Shown: positions 47,262-57,420, counted from the stretch's first letter. The stretch is DNA of 64,000 nt from Desulfobulbaceae bacterium (GCA_024227155.1 JAAELB010001113.1:22759-86758); one strand, 5' to 3'. A program made the numbers and translations. Notes: generated by a model not told the origin, from the sequence alone.

Positions 47262-48728
47262 TTATCTCGCTGAGGTGAAGGTCACCAGCCCTTGAATACG
47301 GTCAAGTTCAGCCAGGGTGTTGGCGTAGGTTATGTTTGTTAAATTCTGCTGGCTTAAGGCCTTTGAGTACGCTTCCTGGGCTGCAAGTACATCCAGAGTG
47401 GTGGAGCGTCCAGAGGCAAATTTTGCCTGCTCAGCCTCAAGTCTTTTCTGGGTTGCCAGGCTTGTTTTTCGTGTTGCTTCAAGGGCCTTGAGTGCAAGTT
47501 TTACGTCTCTTATCGTGGTACGAACACTCCGGCGTACCTGTTGTCGTAACTGCTCTCCGCTTGTGCGCGCCTTATTGACATTGGCGCGGGCCCGTTGTCG
47601 ATAGCCCTTTGCTGCTGAATTCGCTAAAGGCACAGAAAAGGTTACTCCAACCTGCCATACGTTATCCGGATCGCTCAGGCTGTTACTGACTGATTGGTCG
47701 TAATCTTCATCAGTACCGCCAATTCCAACCCCTCCAACCAGGGAGAGATTTGGCCGGATATCATCTTCTGCTTTTATCAGTTCAATTTGAGCTGCCTCTG
47801 TGATCAGATTCGAGGCCTTTACGTCGGGACGATTTTGAAGAGCATTTTCAAGAATAGTTGAGGGATTAACCTCAATTTCCTCATATGTCGGCTGATCTGT
47901 TGGTTGGTAGGTTGTCAGCCAGTCCTTTGAGTTGAGAAGCAGTTTGAGGTAGTCCTCGGCGGATCCAATGGCTCTTTCAGCTGAGATTAGCTGTTCTTCG
48001 CGACGGGCGACTTCTGACTGGGGCTGGTAAATTTCCACCGGGGCAAGTTTACCTGCGTTGATTTTTGCCTCGGTTTCTTCAAGGAGTTTTTGCGCAAGTT
48101 CCAGGGATAATTTTTGAACCTCAATATCCTGCCAGGCAAAGACTAGATTCCAGTATGCGCCTTTAACATCGGCTGCAAGATTTGCTGCCTCACTGTCCAC
48201 CTGAAATGAGGATGCTTCCAGTTGTTTCTGTGCAGCCTGGAGTTCTGCCGTTTGAACTTTATTGCCAAACCCTTTGAGAAGAGGTTGGCTGACTCCCAGA
48301 GTAACTGCAGACGTATGTGACGGATTAAAGAGGAGCCCAGCCGAATCGCTGTCATAACGGTTGTTGTTCCACTCAAGGGTGAGAGCGGTTCCTGTGGTAA
48401 AGGTTTTTGCCGCTTCAATGTTCCAGCTGCCTGTGTCTTCCTGCTCGGCACCTCCTGAGATAATGGGAGTTAATTGTTGACTCTTTGCCCCTAGTTCTGT
48501 TTCCAAATAGATATCGAATTTGCCTCTCGCTGAAAGGGCTGCTCCTTTTGCAGCCTCCACCTCGTCTTTTTGTAGCTGTAAACCCAGATTGCTTGCAAGT
48601 GCGAGTTCAACGGCATTTTTTAAGCTCATGGGTAGAGTTTCTGTGTCTGTCAGTGCAAAAACACTATTTGGACAGCAAAGCAGTAGAATTACAAGGTAAA
48701 ATGGTAGTAGTGGGAGCCTGTAGTGCAT
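47262..48728 (-). CDS. TolC-family outer membrane efflux protein
   Basis: 488 residues with a signal peptide (about 1-25, ending VFA). Two repeated OEP domains with long helices and Ala-rich coiled-coil segments (LQAAQKQLEASSFQV, KLLEETEAKINAGKL, TLDVLAAQEAYSKAL). Forms the outer-membrane channel for the adjacent RND pump. Starts at the stop of the pump gene (TAATG overlap). Confidence 0.92.
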   Translation of the reverse strand: MHYRLPLLPFYLVILLLCCPNSVFALTDTETLPMSLKNAVELALASNLGLQLQKDEVEAAKGAALSARGKFDIYLETELGAKSQQLTPIISGGAEQEDTGSWNIEAAKTFTTGTALTLEWNNNRYDSDSAGLLFNPSHTSAVTLGVSQPLLKGFGNKVQTAELQAAQKQLEASSFQVDSEAANLAADVKGAYWNLVFAWQDIEVQKLSLELAQKLLEETEAKINAGKLAPVEIYQPQSEVARREEQLISAERAIGSAEDYLKLLLNSKDWLTTYQPTDQPTYEEIEVNPSTILENALQNRPDVKASNLITEAAQIELIKAEDDIRPNLSLVGGVGIGGTDEDYDQSVSNSLSDPDNVWQVGVTFSVPLANSAAKGYRQRARANVNKARTSGEQLRQQVRRSVRTTIRDVKLALKALEATRKTSLATQKRLEAEQAKFASGRSTTLDVLAAQEAYSKALSQQNLTNITYANTLAELDRIQGLVTFTSAR

Positions 48729-51700
48729 TATTTATCCTTTCGGGTTGGTTGTCCTGCAAGATAGGGAAATGGTTTCCAGTAGAGTTCAGCTATTTTCTGA
48801 CTGGCGTTTTTTCGGTAGTTGCCTATTTTTTCAAACAGATAGTACAGGGTTGGCACGACAACTAGGGTAAGAAAGGTTGCCACAACAAGGCCAAACACCA
48901 CAACAATTGCCATCGATTGCCACCATTGACTGGATTCGCTTACCCAGGACATAGCGCCTCTATGGAAATCAAAAGAGATGCCTGTAATCATCGGAATCAG
49001 GCCAAGTATGGTTGTGACTGCAGTCAGAAGCACGGGGCGAAGGCGTGTTACACCCGCGGCTATGACAGCGTCCCTTAGTGCCATTCCACGATCACGAAGT
49101 CGATTGGTGTAATCAATCAGCACTATGGCGTTATTCACAACCACGCCGGCAAGGGAAATGACACCAACCCCCGTCATAATGATACCAAATGGGGATTTAA
49201 ACAGGGTGAGGCCAAGAAAGGCGCCACCAAGGGAGAGAATCACCGATGTCATAATAATAAATGGCTGGCTGATGGAATTGAACATCGAGACCAGTATAAG
49301 AAAGATAAGCAGCAAAGCCACCAGAAAGGCTTTGGTAAGAAATTCTTCCGATTCCTGTTGAAACTCAAACTCGCCGGTGAAGGTGATTTTATAACCTGGT
49401 GGCAGAGGGAAGTTTTTTAAGAACTCCGCCGCCTCTGCCCGGGCAACAGGGCCGGGAATTTTAGTTTCATCTACGTTTGCCTTTACTGTCACCACTCTCT
49501 CGTTATTAATCCGATTAATATCACCTATGGAGCCTGCAAAAGAGATCTTAGCAACTGTTGAGAGAGGTACCAACTGGCCCGAAGGGGTCGGCAGCATCAG
49601 TTCATGGAGGACATCAACGACCCTCCTGTCAGAATCGGCGAGTTGTACGGTGATATCATAGTCATCATCCCCATCCCTGAAAGAAGAGACTTCAAGACCG
49701 TTGTAGGCGCTTTTTAAAGCGAAGCCTATCATGTCTGTGGTGAGGCCGAAAAGTGCTGCTTTTTGTCGATCGATTAGTACCTGTACCGATGGGATGCCTT
49801 CAACAAAATCATCTCGCACATCTTCAACATGGGGCACCTGATTGAGTATGTTTTTTATTTCCTTTGCTATCTGTCCCAGGATATTAAAGTTATCTCCCGC
49901 TATTTCTATATTAATGGGGGCGCCTGTGGGTGGTCCTTCGGACTCCATGGCGATGGTGATTTTCCCTCCTGGGATATTTTCAACCCGTTGGCGTATTTCT
50001 GCTAGAGAATCGTGGGAAGAACGCCACCGCTCGTCAAGTTCGAGAAAGCGAATGCCAACATGATTAGGCGTGTTGGCGGCAAAAGAAGAACTCCCCCCGG
50101 AAGAAACAACCCCCTTCATGAAAATATTTTTGATATTTTTCATATCACTTGGGGAGGTATACGCCTCACCGTCCGGTTTACTGTAGTCTTTGGGAGCGAG
50201 TGCTTCAAGGACTGTGATATTTTCGTCTCCGCTATTGTTGTCCTTGTCCATTACCCCGGATAGTGCCAGTTCGATTCGTTGAATAATCGTATCGATATAG
50301 TCAATATCCGCGCCTTCCGGCATGTCTATATTAACGTACATTCCCTTGGGATCAATTTCCGGAAAAAACTCAATTGGTTTTTCCAGGCCAATGGTAAGCA
50401 TCCATCCCTCAAACATCAGGATGAGAATGCAGAAACCGGTCAGGATTACAGTGAACGGTTTGTTCAGGGCATCGCCTAGTAAACGGCTGTATCTTTTTAG
50501 CAGGAATCCCTTGACTGCAGCGGGTCGTTCAACTGCCCGGGTAACTTCTTCAAGACTTTTTTGTTCTGTTTCATCAGTCTTTTTGACCTTCATAAACATA
50601 GAGGCTATCGCCGGATTGATAACGAGGGCGACAAAAAGACTTGAAGAGAGGGTGATGATGAGAGTGAGAGGCAGATAGCTCATGAACTCACCCATGATAC
50701 CAGGCCAGAATAACATTGGTGAGAAGGCGGCCAGTGTGGTGAGTGTGGAGCCTATTACAGGGTAAGCGACCTCGGAAGTTGCTTTCATTACCGCTTCTAC
50801 TCGACCGGCGCCCTGTTCCATAAATCTATAGCAGTTCTCAATAATAACTATGGCGTTATCAACCAGCATACCAAGGGCAAGGGTCAAGCTGAAGAGCACC
50901 ACCATGTTCAGGGTGATATCCAGTAAAGAGAGGATAGTGAAAGTGATGAGCATGGAGAAAGGAATCGCCATACTGACCAGAATTGCATTACGAAAACCCA
51001 TGACGAAAAAGATCACAACTAAAACAAGCGCAAGTCCAGAGAGAATATTGTTTTCAAGGTCGGCCACCATAATCTCGATATCCCGGGCCTTGTCGAGGAC
51101 CTTGGTAATCTCGGTGCCGCTTGGCCATCGTGCCTTGTCTTTTTCAATTATCTCATCAACGGCGGATGATATTGAGATGATGTTTTCACCGGAGCGCTTT
51201 TTGATGGAGATATTGACAGCTTCTCTGCCGTCCAGCCGTGAAATCGAAGTCTCTTCTTTAAATCCATCAACAACCCGTGCCACATCTTTGAGGTAGACCG
51301 GTTCACCGTTATGGATGGCCAGTACCAGGCCGTAAATCTCCTCTGGTGTTTTGAATTCTCCTGGAACCCTGAGCTGAAAGCGTCCTTTGCCCAAGCGGAT
51401 ATTCCCCCCTGAGGTGTTGGTGTTTTCACTCTTAACAGTTGTTTGAAAACTGCCGATACTGAGGCCATAGTAGGCGAGTTTTTCAGGGAAAACCTCCACT
51501 CGAATTTCTCTCTCCAGGCCCCCCGTGACATCAACCTCAAGCACTCCGGTGACTCCCTCAATATCATCTTTGAGATCATCTGCCAGCTCTTTCAGGCAGG
51601 GTAAACCGCAGGTTCCTGAAAGGGAGTAGACGACTATGGGCATTTCAGAAAAATTTACCTCAAAGACGGATGGGTCATCTTCCAGGTCGTTTGGCAGGGA

Positions 51701-52051
51701 ACCTTTGGCTTCATCCACCTTGTCTTTTACGTCTTGTACAGCCTGGTCTATATCCGTGCCCGTTACAAATTCAACATTAATTGATGAGAGGCCTTCAGAG
51801 CTGACGGACTGTAGTTTTTTCAAGCCGTCAAGACCCTTTAATTTTTTTTCAATCTCTATGGTAATGGCGGTCTCGATATCAGTTGGTGAGACGCCACGAT
51901 ATTCGGTTGAGACAAAGACGTTTGGGATAGTGATATCAGGATCACTCTCCCTTGGCAGGGTTTTATAGCAGTAGACCCCAAAGATGATGAGCATAACGGA
52001 GAGTACAGCCACCGAAACACTCTTTTTTACCGCAGTATCAGAAATTATCAT
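48728..52051 (-). CDS. RND-family efflux pump transporter (AcrB-like)
   Basis: 1107 residues, inner-membrane proton-driven pump. Typical N terminus DPDITIPNVFVSTEYRGVSP, two sets of membrane helices around two large periplasmic domains, TM4 with GMLVDNAIVIIENCYRFME and the second-half motif GVVVNNAIVLIDYTNRLRDR. Substrate (drugs or organic compounds) unknown; the HAE (hydrophobe) group fits best. A stretch at about 592-670 with Asp/Ser-rich sequence is longer than in AcrB. Confidence 0.93.
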   Translation of the reverse strand: MIISDTAVKKSVSVAVLSVMLIIFGVYCYKTLPRESDPDITIPNVFVSTEYRGVSPTDIETAITIEIEKKLKGLDGLKKLQSVSSEGLSSINVEFVTGTDIDQAVQDVKDKVDEAKGSLPNDLEDDPSVFEVNFSEMPIVVYSLSGTCGLPCLKELADDLKDDIEGVTGVLEVDVTGGLEREIRVEVFPEKLAYYGLSIGSFQTTVKSENTNTSGGNIRLGKGRFQLRVPGEFKTPEEIYGLVLAIHNGEPVYLKDVARVVDGFKEETSISRLDGREAVNISIKKRSGENIISISSAVDEIIEKDKARWPSGTEITKVLDKARDIEIMVADLENNILSGLALVLVVIFFVMGFRNAILVSMAIPFSMLITFTILSLLDITLNMVVLFSLTLALGMLVDNAIVIIENCYRFMEQGAGRVEAVMKATSEVAYPVIGSTLTTLAAFSPMLFWPGIMGEFMSYLPLTLIITLSSSLFVALVINPAIASMFMKVKKTDETEQKSLEEVTRAVERPAAVKGFLLKRYSRLLGDALNKPFTVILTGFCILILMFEGWMLTIGLEKPIEFFPEIDPKGMYVNIDMPEGADIDYIDTIIQRIELALSGVMDKDNNSGDENITVLEALAPKDYSKPDGEAYTSPSDMKNIKNIFMKGVVSSGGSSSFAANTPNHVGIRFLELDERWRSSHDSLAEIRQRVENIPGGKITIAMESEGPPTGAPINIEIAGDNFNILGQIAKEIKNILNQVPHVEDVRDDFVEGIPSVQVLIDRQKAALFGLTTDMIGFALKSAYNGLEVSSFRDGDDDYDITVQLADSDRRVVDVLHELMLPTPSGQLVPLSTVAKISFAGSIGDINRINNERVVTVKANVDETKIPGPVARAEAAEFLKNFPLPPGYKITFTGEFEFQQESEEFLTKAFLVALLLIFLILVSMFNSISQPFIIMTSVILSLGGAFLGLTLFKSPFGIIMTGVGVISLAGVVVNNAIVLIDYTNRLRDRGMALRDAVIAAGVTRLRPVLLTAVTTILGLIPMITGISFDFHRGAMSWVSESSQWWQSMAIVVVFGLVVATFLTLVVVPTLYYLFEKIGNYRKNASQKIAELYWKPFPYLAGQPTRKDK

Positions 52052-53196
52052 AACTGCAACTCCTCCTGGCTGGTAAGAGCTTTGATCACCTTGATCTTCT
52101 GGTTGTCCTCTACATCCCGGTGTCCTTCAATCAATAAATTGTCGCCACTGTTCAGGCCAGTTGTGACCTGGACCATCCATTTTTCCATGATGCCAAGAGT
52201 TACATCTCGTTTCTTTGCAACGCCATTTTCCTCTATATAAACGAACTGTTCGTCATTTCTTGAAATCACAGAGTAAAATGGGATGGCCAGGCTGTTCTCA
52301 AGTCGTTTTTTCACCACGTCCGCTCGAACAAACATACCAGCGAGGATATCCCCATCACTGTTGTCAATCTCAAGCTCTAAATTATAGAGCCTGGCAGTTG
52401 TTTCGGGGGAGGGAGAGAGAAAATGTTTAGAGGCGCTAAGCTTCTTGTCTCCAAGGGCTTTGATGGTGAGATCAACGGAGTCGAGCAGCCGAACTGCTGT
52501 TACATCGGATTCGGGAATGCCTATAATTCCCTTCATACGATCGATTTCAAGGATTTCCGCTATGGGGTCCCCAACAGAGAGTTGTAGACCGATTTTGGCA
52601 TCCATCCTTCTGATGATGCCATCCATTGGGGAGGTTACGGTGGTACGGGAGAACATTAGTTGGGCATTTTCATAATCCGCCTTGGCTAGCTGCATGTTGG
52701 TTTTATTGGTATCCAGAGTAGACGTCGGGATAACCCCTTTGTCATAGATGGATTTATCCCTTTTATATTCTGCAGTGGCAAGTTTGTACGCCGCGCTTGC
52801 ACGTTCAACCGCTATCCGGTAATCGTCGTCTTCGATACGGGCGAGAACATCTCCTTTTTTTACCTGGTCACCCTCTGTCACCAGTACTTCGCTTATGGTG
52901 CCGCTTATTTTTGACATCAGACTCAGCCTGGTCCACGGTTCGATTGATCCTGGCAAGTTAATTCTATCTGTTACAGTAGAGGGAGATATGGCAAAAGTGA
53001 CAACATTAACGGGTGGTTTTTCCGGTTTTACTGCGGTTGCTTTGTTCGCAGCAATAATTTCACTCTCTTCTTTGATTGAACCCATGAGGACAAAAATCAG
53101 CACGATCATACCCAGGAGTATCAGTCGAGGCAGATTGTTAAAGAAGAAATATACGAATTTTCCGCGTGATGTTTCTGGTCGGGTTGGCTTACTCAT
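52048..53196 (-). CDS. RND efflux periplasmic adaptor (membrane fusion protein)
   Basis: 382 residues. N-terminal membrane anchor about 15-42, lipoyl-like domain (SKISGTISEVLVTEGDQVKK), helical hairpin, and beta-barrel domain. Links pump and TolC-like channel. Overlaps the pump gene by four bases and the upstream tetR gene by eight, so the four genes form one operon tetR-MFP-RND-TolC. Confidence 0.92.
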   Translation of the reverse strand: MSKPTRPETSRGKFVYFFFNNLPRLILLGMIVLIFVLMGSIKEESEIIAANKATAVKPEKPPVNVVTFAISPSTVTDRINLPGSIEPWTRLSLMSKISGTISEVLVTEGDQVKKGDVLARIEDDDYRIAVERASAAYKLATAEYKRDKSIYDKGVIPTSTLDTNKTNMQLAKADYENAQLMFSRTTVTSPMDGIIRRMDAKIGLQLSVGDPIAEILEIDRMKGIIGIPESDVTAVRLLDSVDLTIKALGDKKLSASKHFLSPSPETTARLYNLELEIDNSDGDILAGMFVRADVVKKRLENSLAIPFYSVISRNDEQFVYIEENGVAKKRDVTLGIMEKWMVQVTTGLNSGDNLLIEGHRDVEDNQKIKVIKALTSQEELQL

Positions 53197-53824
53197 GGCT
53201 TTTCTCGCATTCGGTGGTTTTTATGGTTCCCGGTTGCAGCCCTTGAAGGGCTTGCTGGAACATGGATGACATTACCTGTTCTACATCTTCTTTTTGGATT
53301 CTTCCTGTGTACCATGCTGAAATTATAATAACAAAAAGGCTATAGAAATGAGCCGTTATGTGTAAGAGCTCCAGATCTTCTCGTAGTTCTCCTCTCTCCT
53401 GGCCTTTTTTAAAGATAGGGAAGAGTAAACTGAAATACTTATTCTCCATCTCAAGGTTGCCCTCAAGGTCGATGTCATCGGGAAACATCGATTCCCGCAT
53501 GTACATACGACCAAATTCTCTGTTTTGAGTGACTTGCTTGAACTCTGTCATATAGATGATAAGCATCTGCTCTAAAACAGGGGCCTCCTGGTTGGATCTT
53601 GCCACCAATTCACTATGTATCAGGTCGAATTCGTACTCGCAAAAACCTTTGATGATATCTTTTTTTGTCTGAAAATAGCTGTAAACGGTACCTTTTCCGA
53701 CTCCGGCCGCCCTTGATATCTGTTCAATAGAGGTGTTTTCAAAACCGTTTTCATTAAAGAGAGATATCGCGGCTTGAAGAATTGCGTTTTTATTTTTTAA
53801 TTTTTTTTGTTCACGTAAAGACAT
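53189..53824 (-). CDS. TetR-family transcriptional regulator of the efflux operon
   Basis: 211 residues. N-terminal HTH (about 10-58) with ENTSIEQISRAAGVGKGTVY after a Lys-rich start. GGAGTATTAACA precedes the ATG. First gene of the efflux operon; two matching palindromic sites lie upstream (53850-53863 and 53904-53917), which suggests autorepression. Confidence 0.92.
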   Translation of the reverse strand: MSLREQKKLKNKNAILQAAISLFNENGFENTSIEQISRAAGVGKGTVYSYFQTKKDIIKGFCEYEFDLIHSELVARSNQEAPVLEQMLIIYMTEFKQVTQNREFGRMYMRESMFPDDIDLEGNLEMENKYFSLLFPIFKKGQERGELREDLELLHITAHFYSLFVIIISAWYTGRIQKEDVEQVMSSMFQQALQGLQPGTIKTTECEKSHE

Positions 53825-53849
53825 TGTTAATACTCCGTTCTTGTAAAAG

Positions 53850-53917
53850 TTGACTGCAGTCGAGATTTGTAATTATAATCGTGCTATTCGTCAAGTGAAA
53901 ATATGACCGCAGTCGAA
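53850..53917. promoter_or_regulatory. Two probable TetR operators flanking the efflux-operon promoter
   Basis: TTGACTGCAGTCGA at 53850-53863 and TGACCGCAGTCGAA at 53904-53917 share (T)GACYGCAGTCGA, built around the palindrome GACTGCAGTC, and are spaced 54 bases apart. Between them, read on the - strand, is TATAAT near 53875, a plausible -10 for the tetR operon. The rest of 53825-54147 shows no gene. Confidence 0.6.
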
Positions 53918-54147
53918 TAAGTAAGGAGAGGTGGTTGGTAATATATTGAAAAAAGGTGTGATATTGTTGTTTGTGGTTGTGTTAGGATGGAGCTTTTCGG
54001 TGGGGGTGAAGTTTTTTTGTGGATAGACCTATGTCAATGTATCTTTACTGGCTGTTATGGTATGATGGAGCCCTTTTTTAAGTATGAAAAGCATCATTCT
54101 ATTGTTCCGCCCCATTGCGGGGAATAAATCATTTACAAGGATAAATA

Positions 54148-54897
54148 ATGGGAGCGCAGGTTGAAATAAGTCAATGGCTGGGGCAGGTGGCTGAGTTCCT
54201 CCCCTTCGGATATGCATTTGGAGCCGGAATGGTATCTGCTGTCAATCCATGTGGATTTGCAATGTTACCGGTTTACCTCTCGCTTTATCTGGGAGCAGAT
54301 GAGAGTGGTTTTCGCAATCGTCCTCTCTGGTTTAGAATTCTTAAGTCGATCTGGATCGCACTTGTAGTTACAGCTGGGTTTGGACTTCTCTTTGCCCTGG
54401 TTGGTGGTGTCGTCTCTGCAGGTGGAAGTTTTTTGATGGGTGTGATGCCCTGGTTTGCCGTGGTTGTCGGAATAGGGCTTGTAATCCTTGGAGTATGGAT
54501 TCTTTTTGGCAATAGTTTTTCTCTGTATGGCCTGCAAAATGTTGCGGGCAAAATAGGAGATCCAAGGGAGATGACCGTGCTGGGTTTTTTCCTCTTTGGT
54601 GTGGCTTTTGGAGCAACCTCTTTGAGTTGTACCTTGCCAATTTTCCTTATGGTTGTTGGGAGTTCTCTCACCGCCGGGGACTTTTCTGGTGGTCTTCTGC
54701 AGTTTTTTAGTTATATCCTCGGGATGGGAAGCATCATGCTTCTGCTTACCTTAGGTATAGCAGTTATAAAAGAGGGGGTGGTTGTAGGTGCTCTGAGGAA
54801 AGTTCTCCCCTATGTACAAAAAATATCAGCTATTTTTTTAATTCTGGCAGGCGGATACATTGTCTATTACTGGGTATCTTCAGGCCTTCTTGTCTGA
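54148..54897 (+). CDS. CcdA-type cytochrome c biogenesis/thiol-redox membrane protein
   Basis: 249 residues, six membrane helices. Conserved cysteines in AVNPCGFAMLPVYLSLYLG and TSLSCTLPIFLMVVG, the pair that carries electrons across the membrane from thioredoxin. Delivers reducing power to periplasmic thiols for cytochrome c maturation or protein repair. Stands alone. Confidence 0.88.
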   Translation: MGAQVEISQWLGQVAEFLPFGYAFGAGMVSAVNPCGFAMLPVYLSLYLGADESGFRNRPLWFRILKSIWIALVVTAGFGLLFALVGGVVSAGGSFLMGVMPWFAVVVGIGLVILGVWILFGNSFSLYGLQNVAGKIGDPREMTVLGFFLFGVAFGATSLSCTLPIFLMVVGSSLTAGDFSGGLLQFFSYILGMGSIMLLLTLGIAVIKEGVVVGALRKVLPYVQKISAIFLILAGGYIVYYWVSSGLLV

Positions 54898-55032
54898 ATT
54901 CTGCATATTGAAAAAATTATGAAAAACTATGTGGGAGCTGGTTGCTGCAGCGGGGGCATTTGCCTCCTGGCGGGTGCCTGCCTATTTTTTGCATGATAAT
55001 GTCAGTGCTATAAAACAATGCGCTGACTGGAA

Positions 55033-55413
55033 TCATGTGTCGAGGAATTCGTCCAGCATGTCAAACAGGGATGTGAGGTTAATTGGTTTTGACAGGTATT
55101 TATCAAATTGAAAATGATTGTCGGTTTGAGTTTTAGAGGGTAAATCGCCGCTCAGGGCAATGATGGGAATATCTGCCGTCGCCGGGGTGGATTTCAGTTC
55201 TGATAATATATCATAACCATTAATGTCCGGAAGGTTGATGTCAGTCAGGATTAGATCCGGAAGTTGGCTTTTTGCTACCTCAATGCCACTGCTGCCATCA
55301 TGGGCGAAGAGCGCTATGATGTTTGGCCGGTGGCCCAGTACAAGCTTTATTAACTGCCGGTTTGCTTCGTTGTCTTCAATGTAAAGTAGTGTATGTTGCT
55401 GTTTTGTGGTCAT
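55033..55413 (-). CDS. Single-domain response regulator
   Basis: 126 residues: a lone receiver domain (LLYIEDNEANRQLIKLVLGH, phospho-acceptor in LPDLILTDINLPDINGYD, conserved lysine in DKYLSKPIN). ATG 55413 is chosen because the family fold starts a few residues later; the frame is open further upstream. No output domain and no adjacent kinase. Confidence 0.82.
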   Translation of the reverse strand: MTTKQQHTLLYIEDNEANRQLIKLVLGHRPNIIALFAHDGSSGIEVAKSQLPDLILTDINLPDINGYDILSELKSTPATADIPIIALSGDLPSKTQTDNHFQFDKYLSKPINLTSLFDMLDEFLDT

Positions 55414-55543
55414 AAGGCGAATCTGTGGTAGAGTGAGAGTGCTTCTGCTGTTACATGATTGATGTTTTACCATTCCGAACATAAGAAGCAAGCTCTTTCT
55501 GGCCTTACCCATGTTGTGATCTCGTTGGAAAGGGAGTATTAAA

Positions 55544-56097
55544 ATGGAATTCTACTATATGAAACTTGCCAATGAGCTTGAACAGAAGATCCGTTCAGGA
55601 AGATTTGCGGTCGGCGAGAGGTTGCCGTCACTCCGTGCGATGCGACGGCAGACTGGTAGATCTATATCCACCGTCTATCACGCATATGAAGAACTTGAGC
55701 AGCGGGGTGTCATTGATGTGCGCGAGAAATCCGGTTTTTTTGTCCGGCCCCGTATTGAAAAAATTATGGACAGGCCACGTTCCGGAGAGCAGGAAATTAT
55801 CCCTGTCAAGGTTACAAGAAATGAAATGGCAGCCCTTCCGGCACGCGTGTCTCTATGCCGCAAGGTGGTCTGTGTCTTTGGGTTGAGCTGGAAAAACCGT
55901 TCGATACCATGCATCTTTTTAAAGAAGCCGCAAAATCAAATATTGCCCTGGTTCCGGGTACGTTTTGTTCGGCCACTATGAACTTTGAACACTGTATGCG
56001 TCTAAATTTTGGTTATCCCTGGACAGAGCGTAGTGAACAGGGGATGAAGGTTCTTGCAGAAATTATCAGGCAGCAACGATCAGGTGTCGCAGGGTAG
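55544..56097 (+). pseudogene. Deleted MocR/PdxR-type GntR-aminotransferase regulator
   Basis: Begins with an intact GntR winged helix (ANELEQKIRSGRFAVGERLP, TVYHAYEELEQRGVIDVRE) and linker. At about 55845 the frame shifts by one and continues as PQGGLCLWVELEKPFDTMHL and CMRLNFGYPW, the very C terminus of a MocR aminotransferase-like domain. About 300 residues of that domain, including the PLP lysine, are missing. One large out-of-frame deletion explains this. The HTH half could still be made (145 residues). Confidence 0.8.
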
Positions 56098-56105
56098 CGG
56101 ACCTG

Positions 56106-56602
56106 TTAAGTGAATTGCTTTCCTGTAAGTTCACAGCCGATTTTACCAGCTTCTGCCAGAAGCAGATCAAGATCATTGTGGCTGGTTCTATGATTGGTCA
56201 GATTTACCCGTATTGCAAGCTTTTCATTCAGACGGGTGGTGGATGGTGCTGCGATTCCTCTTTCCTGTAGCTCTATAACAATATCTTCGTTCAATGTGTC
56301 AAGCTCACTTATTCCTTCTTGAACAAAACGAAAGCAGACAATATTTAAGTTTACCGGCGTAAGGAGTTCAAAGAGGTTGGACTGTTCTATCCTGGCTTCG
56401 AGGTGTCTTGCTTGACCGCAGTTCTTAGTGATAACACCACCAAGTTTATCAGTTCCATGTTCAATCCCGGTGAACAGGTGAGCATATTTTTTGCTTAATA
56501 CGGCAGTCGCACCAAAGGCTCCGTCCGCATGAAACCATAATGATTCACGGTTGGCGATCTCTGCAATAGTATTGAGATCATCTATTGCGAGATTTCTCTT
56601 TT
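56106..56602 (-). pseudogene. Remnant of a group II PLP-dependent decarboxylase
   Basis: Read from the - strand: AIDDLNTIAEIANRESLWFH, ADGAFGATAVLSKKYAHLFT, then directly HGTDKLGGVITKNCGQARHL, PVNLNIVCFRF and RGIAAPSTTRLNEKLAIRVN. This matches aromatic-amino-acid/glutamate-decarboxylase-type enzymes, but the N-terminal part is gone and the segment with the PLP-binding lysine (about 75-80 residues between FTGIE and HGTDKLG) is deleted. The 5' end is fused to the end of the GntR gene. Non-functional. Confidence 0.75.
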
Positions 56603-57247
56603 ACAAATTTCTGACATTCGCATACCCGCATCAAGGTAGTGATTTCTTATGCGTCCTTCCAATTCATAAACGTCTCCTTTTTTCAGTGTATCCACGATGA
56701 CTTTATGTCTCCAGTAGACCTCTTCTACAGAATACAGCTGGATCCAGTATTTGAACAGGAGAAATTTCGAGATACCCTGGCAGGATCTTCTGCAGAATTC
56801 GAGGAGCAGTTCATTGTCAATTCGGGAAAAGAGGATTTTGTGAAACTTATCATCCAGTGGCGCAATTTTTTCGATTGGTTCGCCATTTTCAGCGACAAGC
56901 CTCATCTTTTCTGCAATTTCTTCGAGTTTTCTGATATCCCCGGCGGTGTATTTCTGGATGACCGAGCAGACTGCCGCGGCTTCAAGTATGCCGCCGGTGA
57001 AGTAGCTGTCTCGGATTTGTTTCGGATCAAGCTCCGTAATATATTTTCCTTTTTGCGGAATCCAGACAACTAAACCCTCTTTGATGAGGATTTGAAGAGC
57101 CTCCCGGATAGGCGCTCGGCTTATGGATAGCTTCTTTGAAATAACAAGCTCTTTTACCTTGGTACCGGGTTGGTAGGTACCATCAAGGATGGATTTTTTG
57201 ATGTAGGTAACGACAAGATCTGTGTAAGTATGTTTTTTGAAATCCAA
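56582..57247 (-). CDS. GntR-family (FCD) transcriptional regulator
   Basis: 221 residues. Winged helix about 8-75 (ISKKLSISRAPIREALQILI), then an FCD helical ligand domain (about 80-210: PLDDKFHKILFSRIDN, WRHKVIVDTLKKGD). TTG start with AGGACGAAAGG upstream. Downstream of the unknown-protein and TRAP genes on the same strand. Its last codons run into the decarboxylase remnant. Confidence 0.87.
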   Translation of the reverse strand: MDFKKHTYTDLVVTYIKKSILDGTYQPGTKVKELVISKKLSISRAPIREALQILIKEGLVVWIPQKGKYITELDPKQIRDSYFTGGILEAAAVCSVIQKYTAGDIRKLEEIAEKMRLVAENGEPIEKIAPLDDKFHKILFSRIDNELLLEFCRRSCQGISKFLLFKYWIQLYSVEEVYWRHKVIVDTLKKGDVYELEGRIRNHYLDAGMRMSEICKREISQ

Positions 57248-57420
57248 ACCTTTCGTCCTTTAAGGTGTTAGGGAAGTTGCGAACACCTCGCGAGCCATGG
57301 TTGAGGTGAGTGACTTAATAAACAGAAATATGTCATTGTTATCTACATTACGAAAAAAAATCAATACAGTGATACGGTAAAAACGTAAGGGAGCTCATTA
57401 TGTTTTCGGCGAGAAACTGT

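Noticed and set aside
55840-55870. Programmed frameshift in the GntR-aminotransferase gene
   Set aside because: About 300 residues of the domain are missing at the junction, so a deletion explains the frame change; there is no slippery site.
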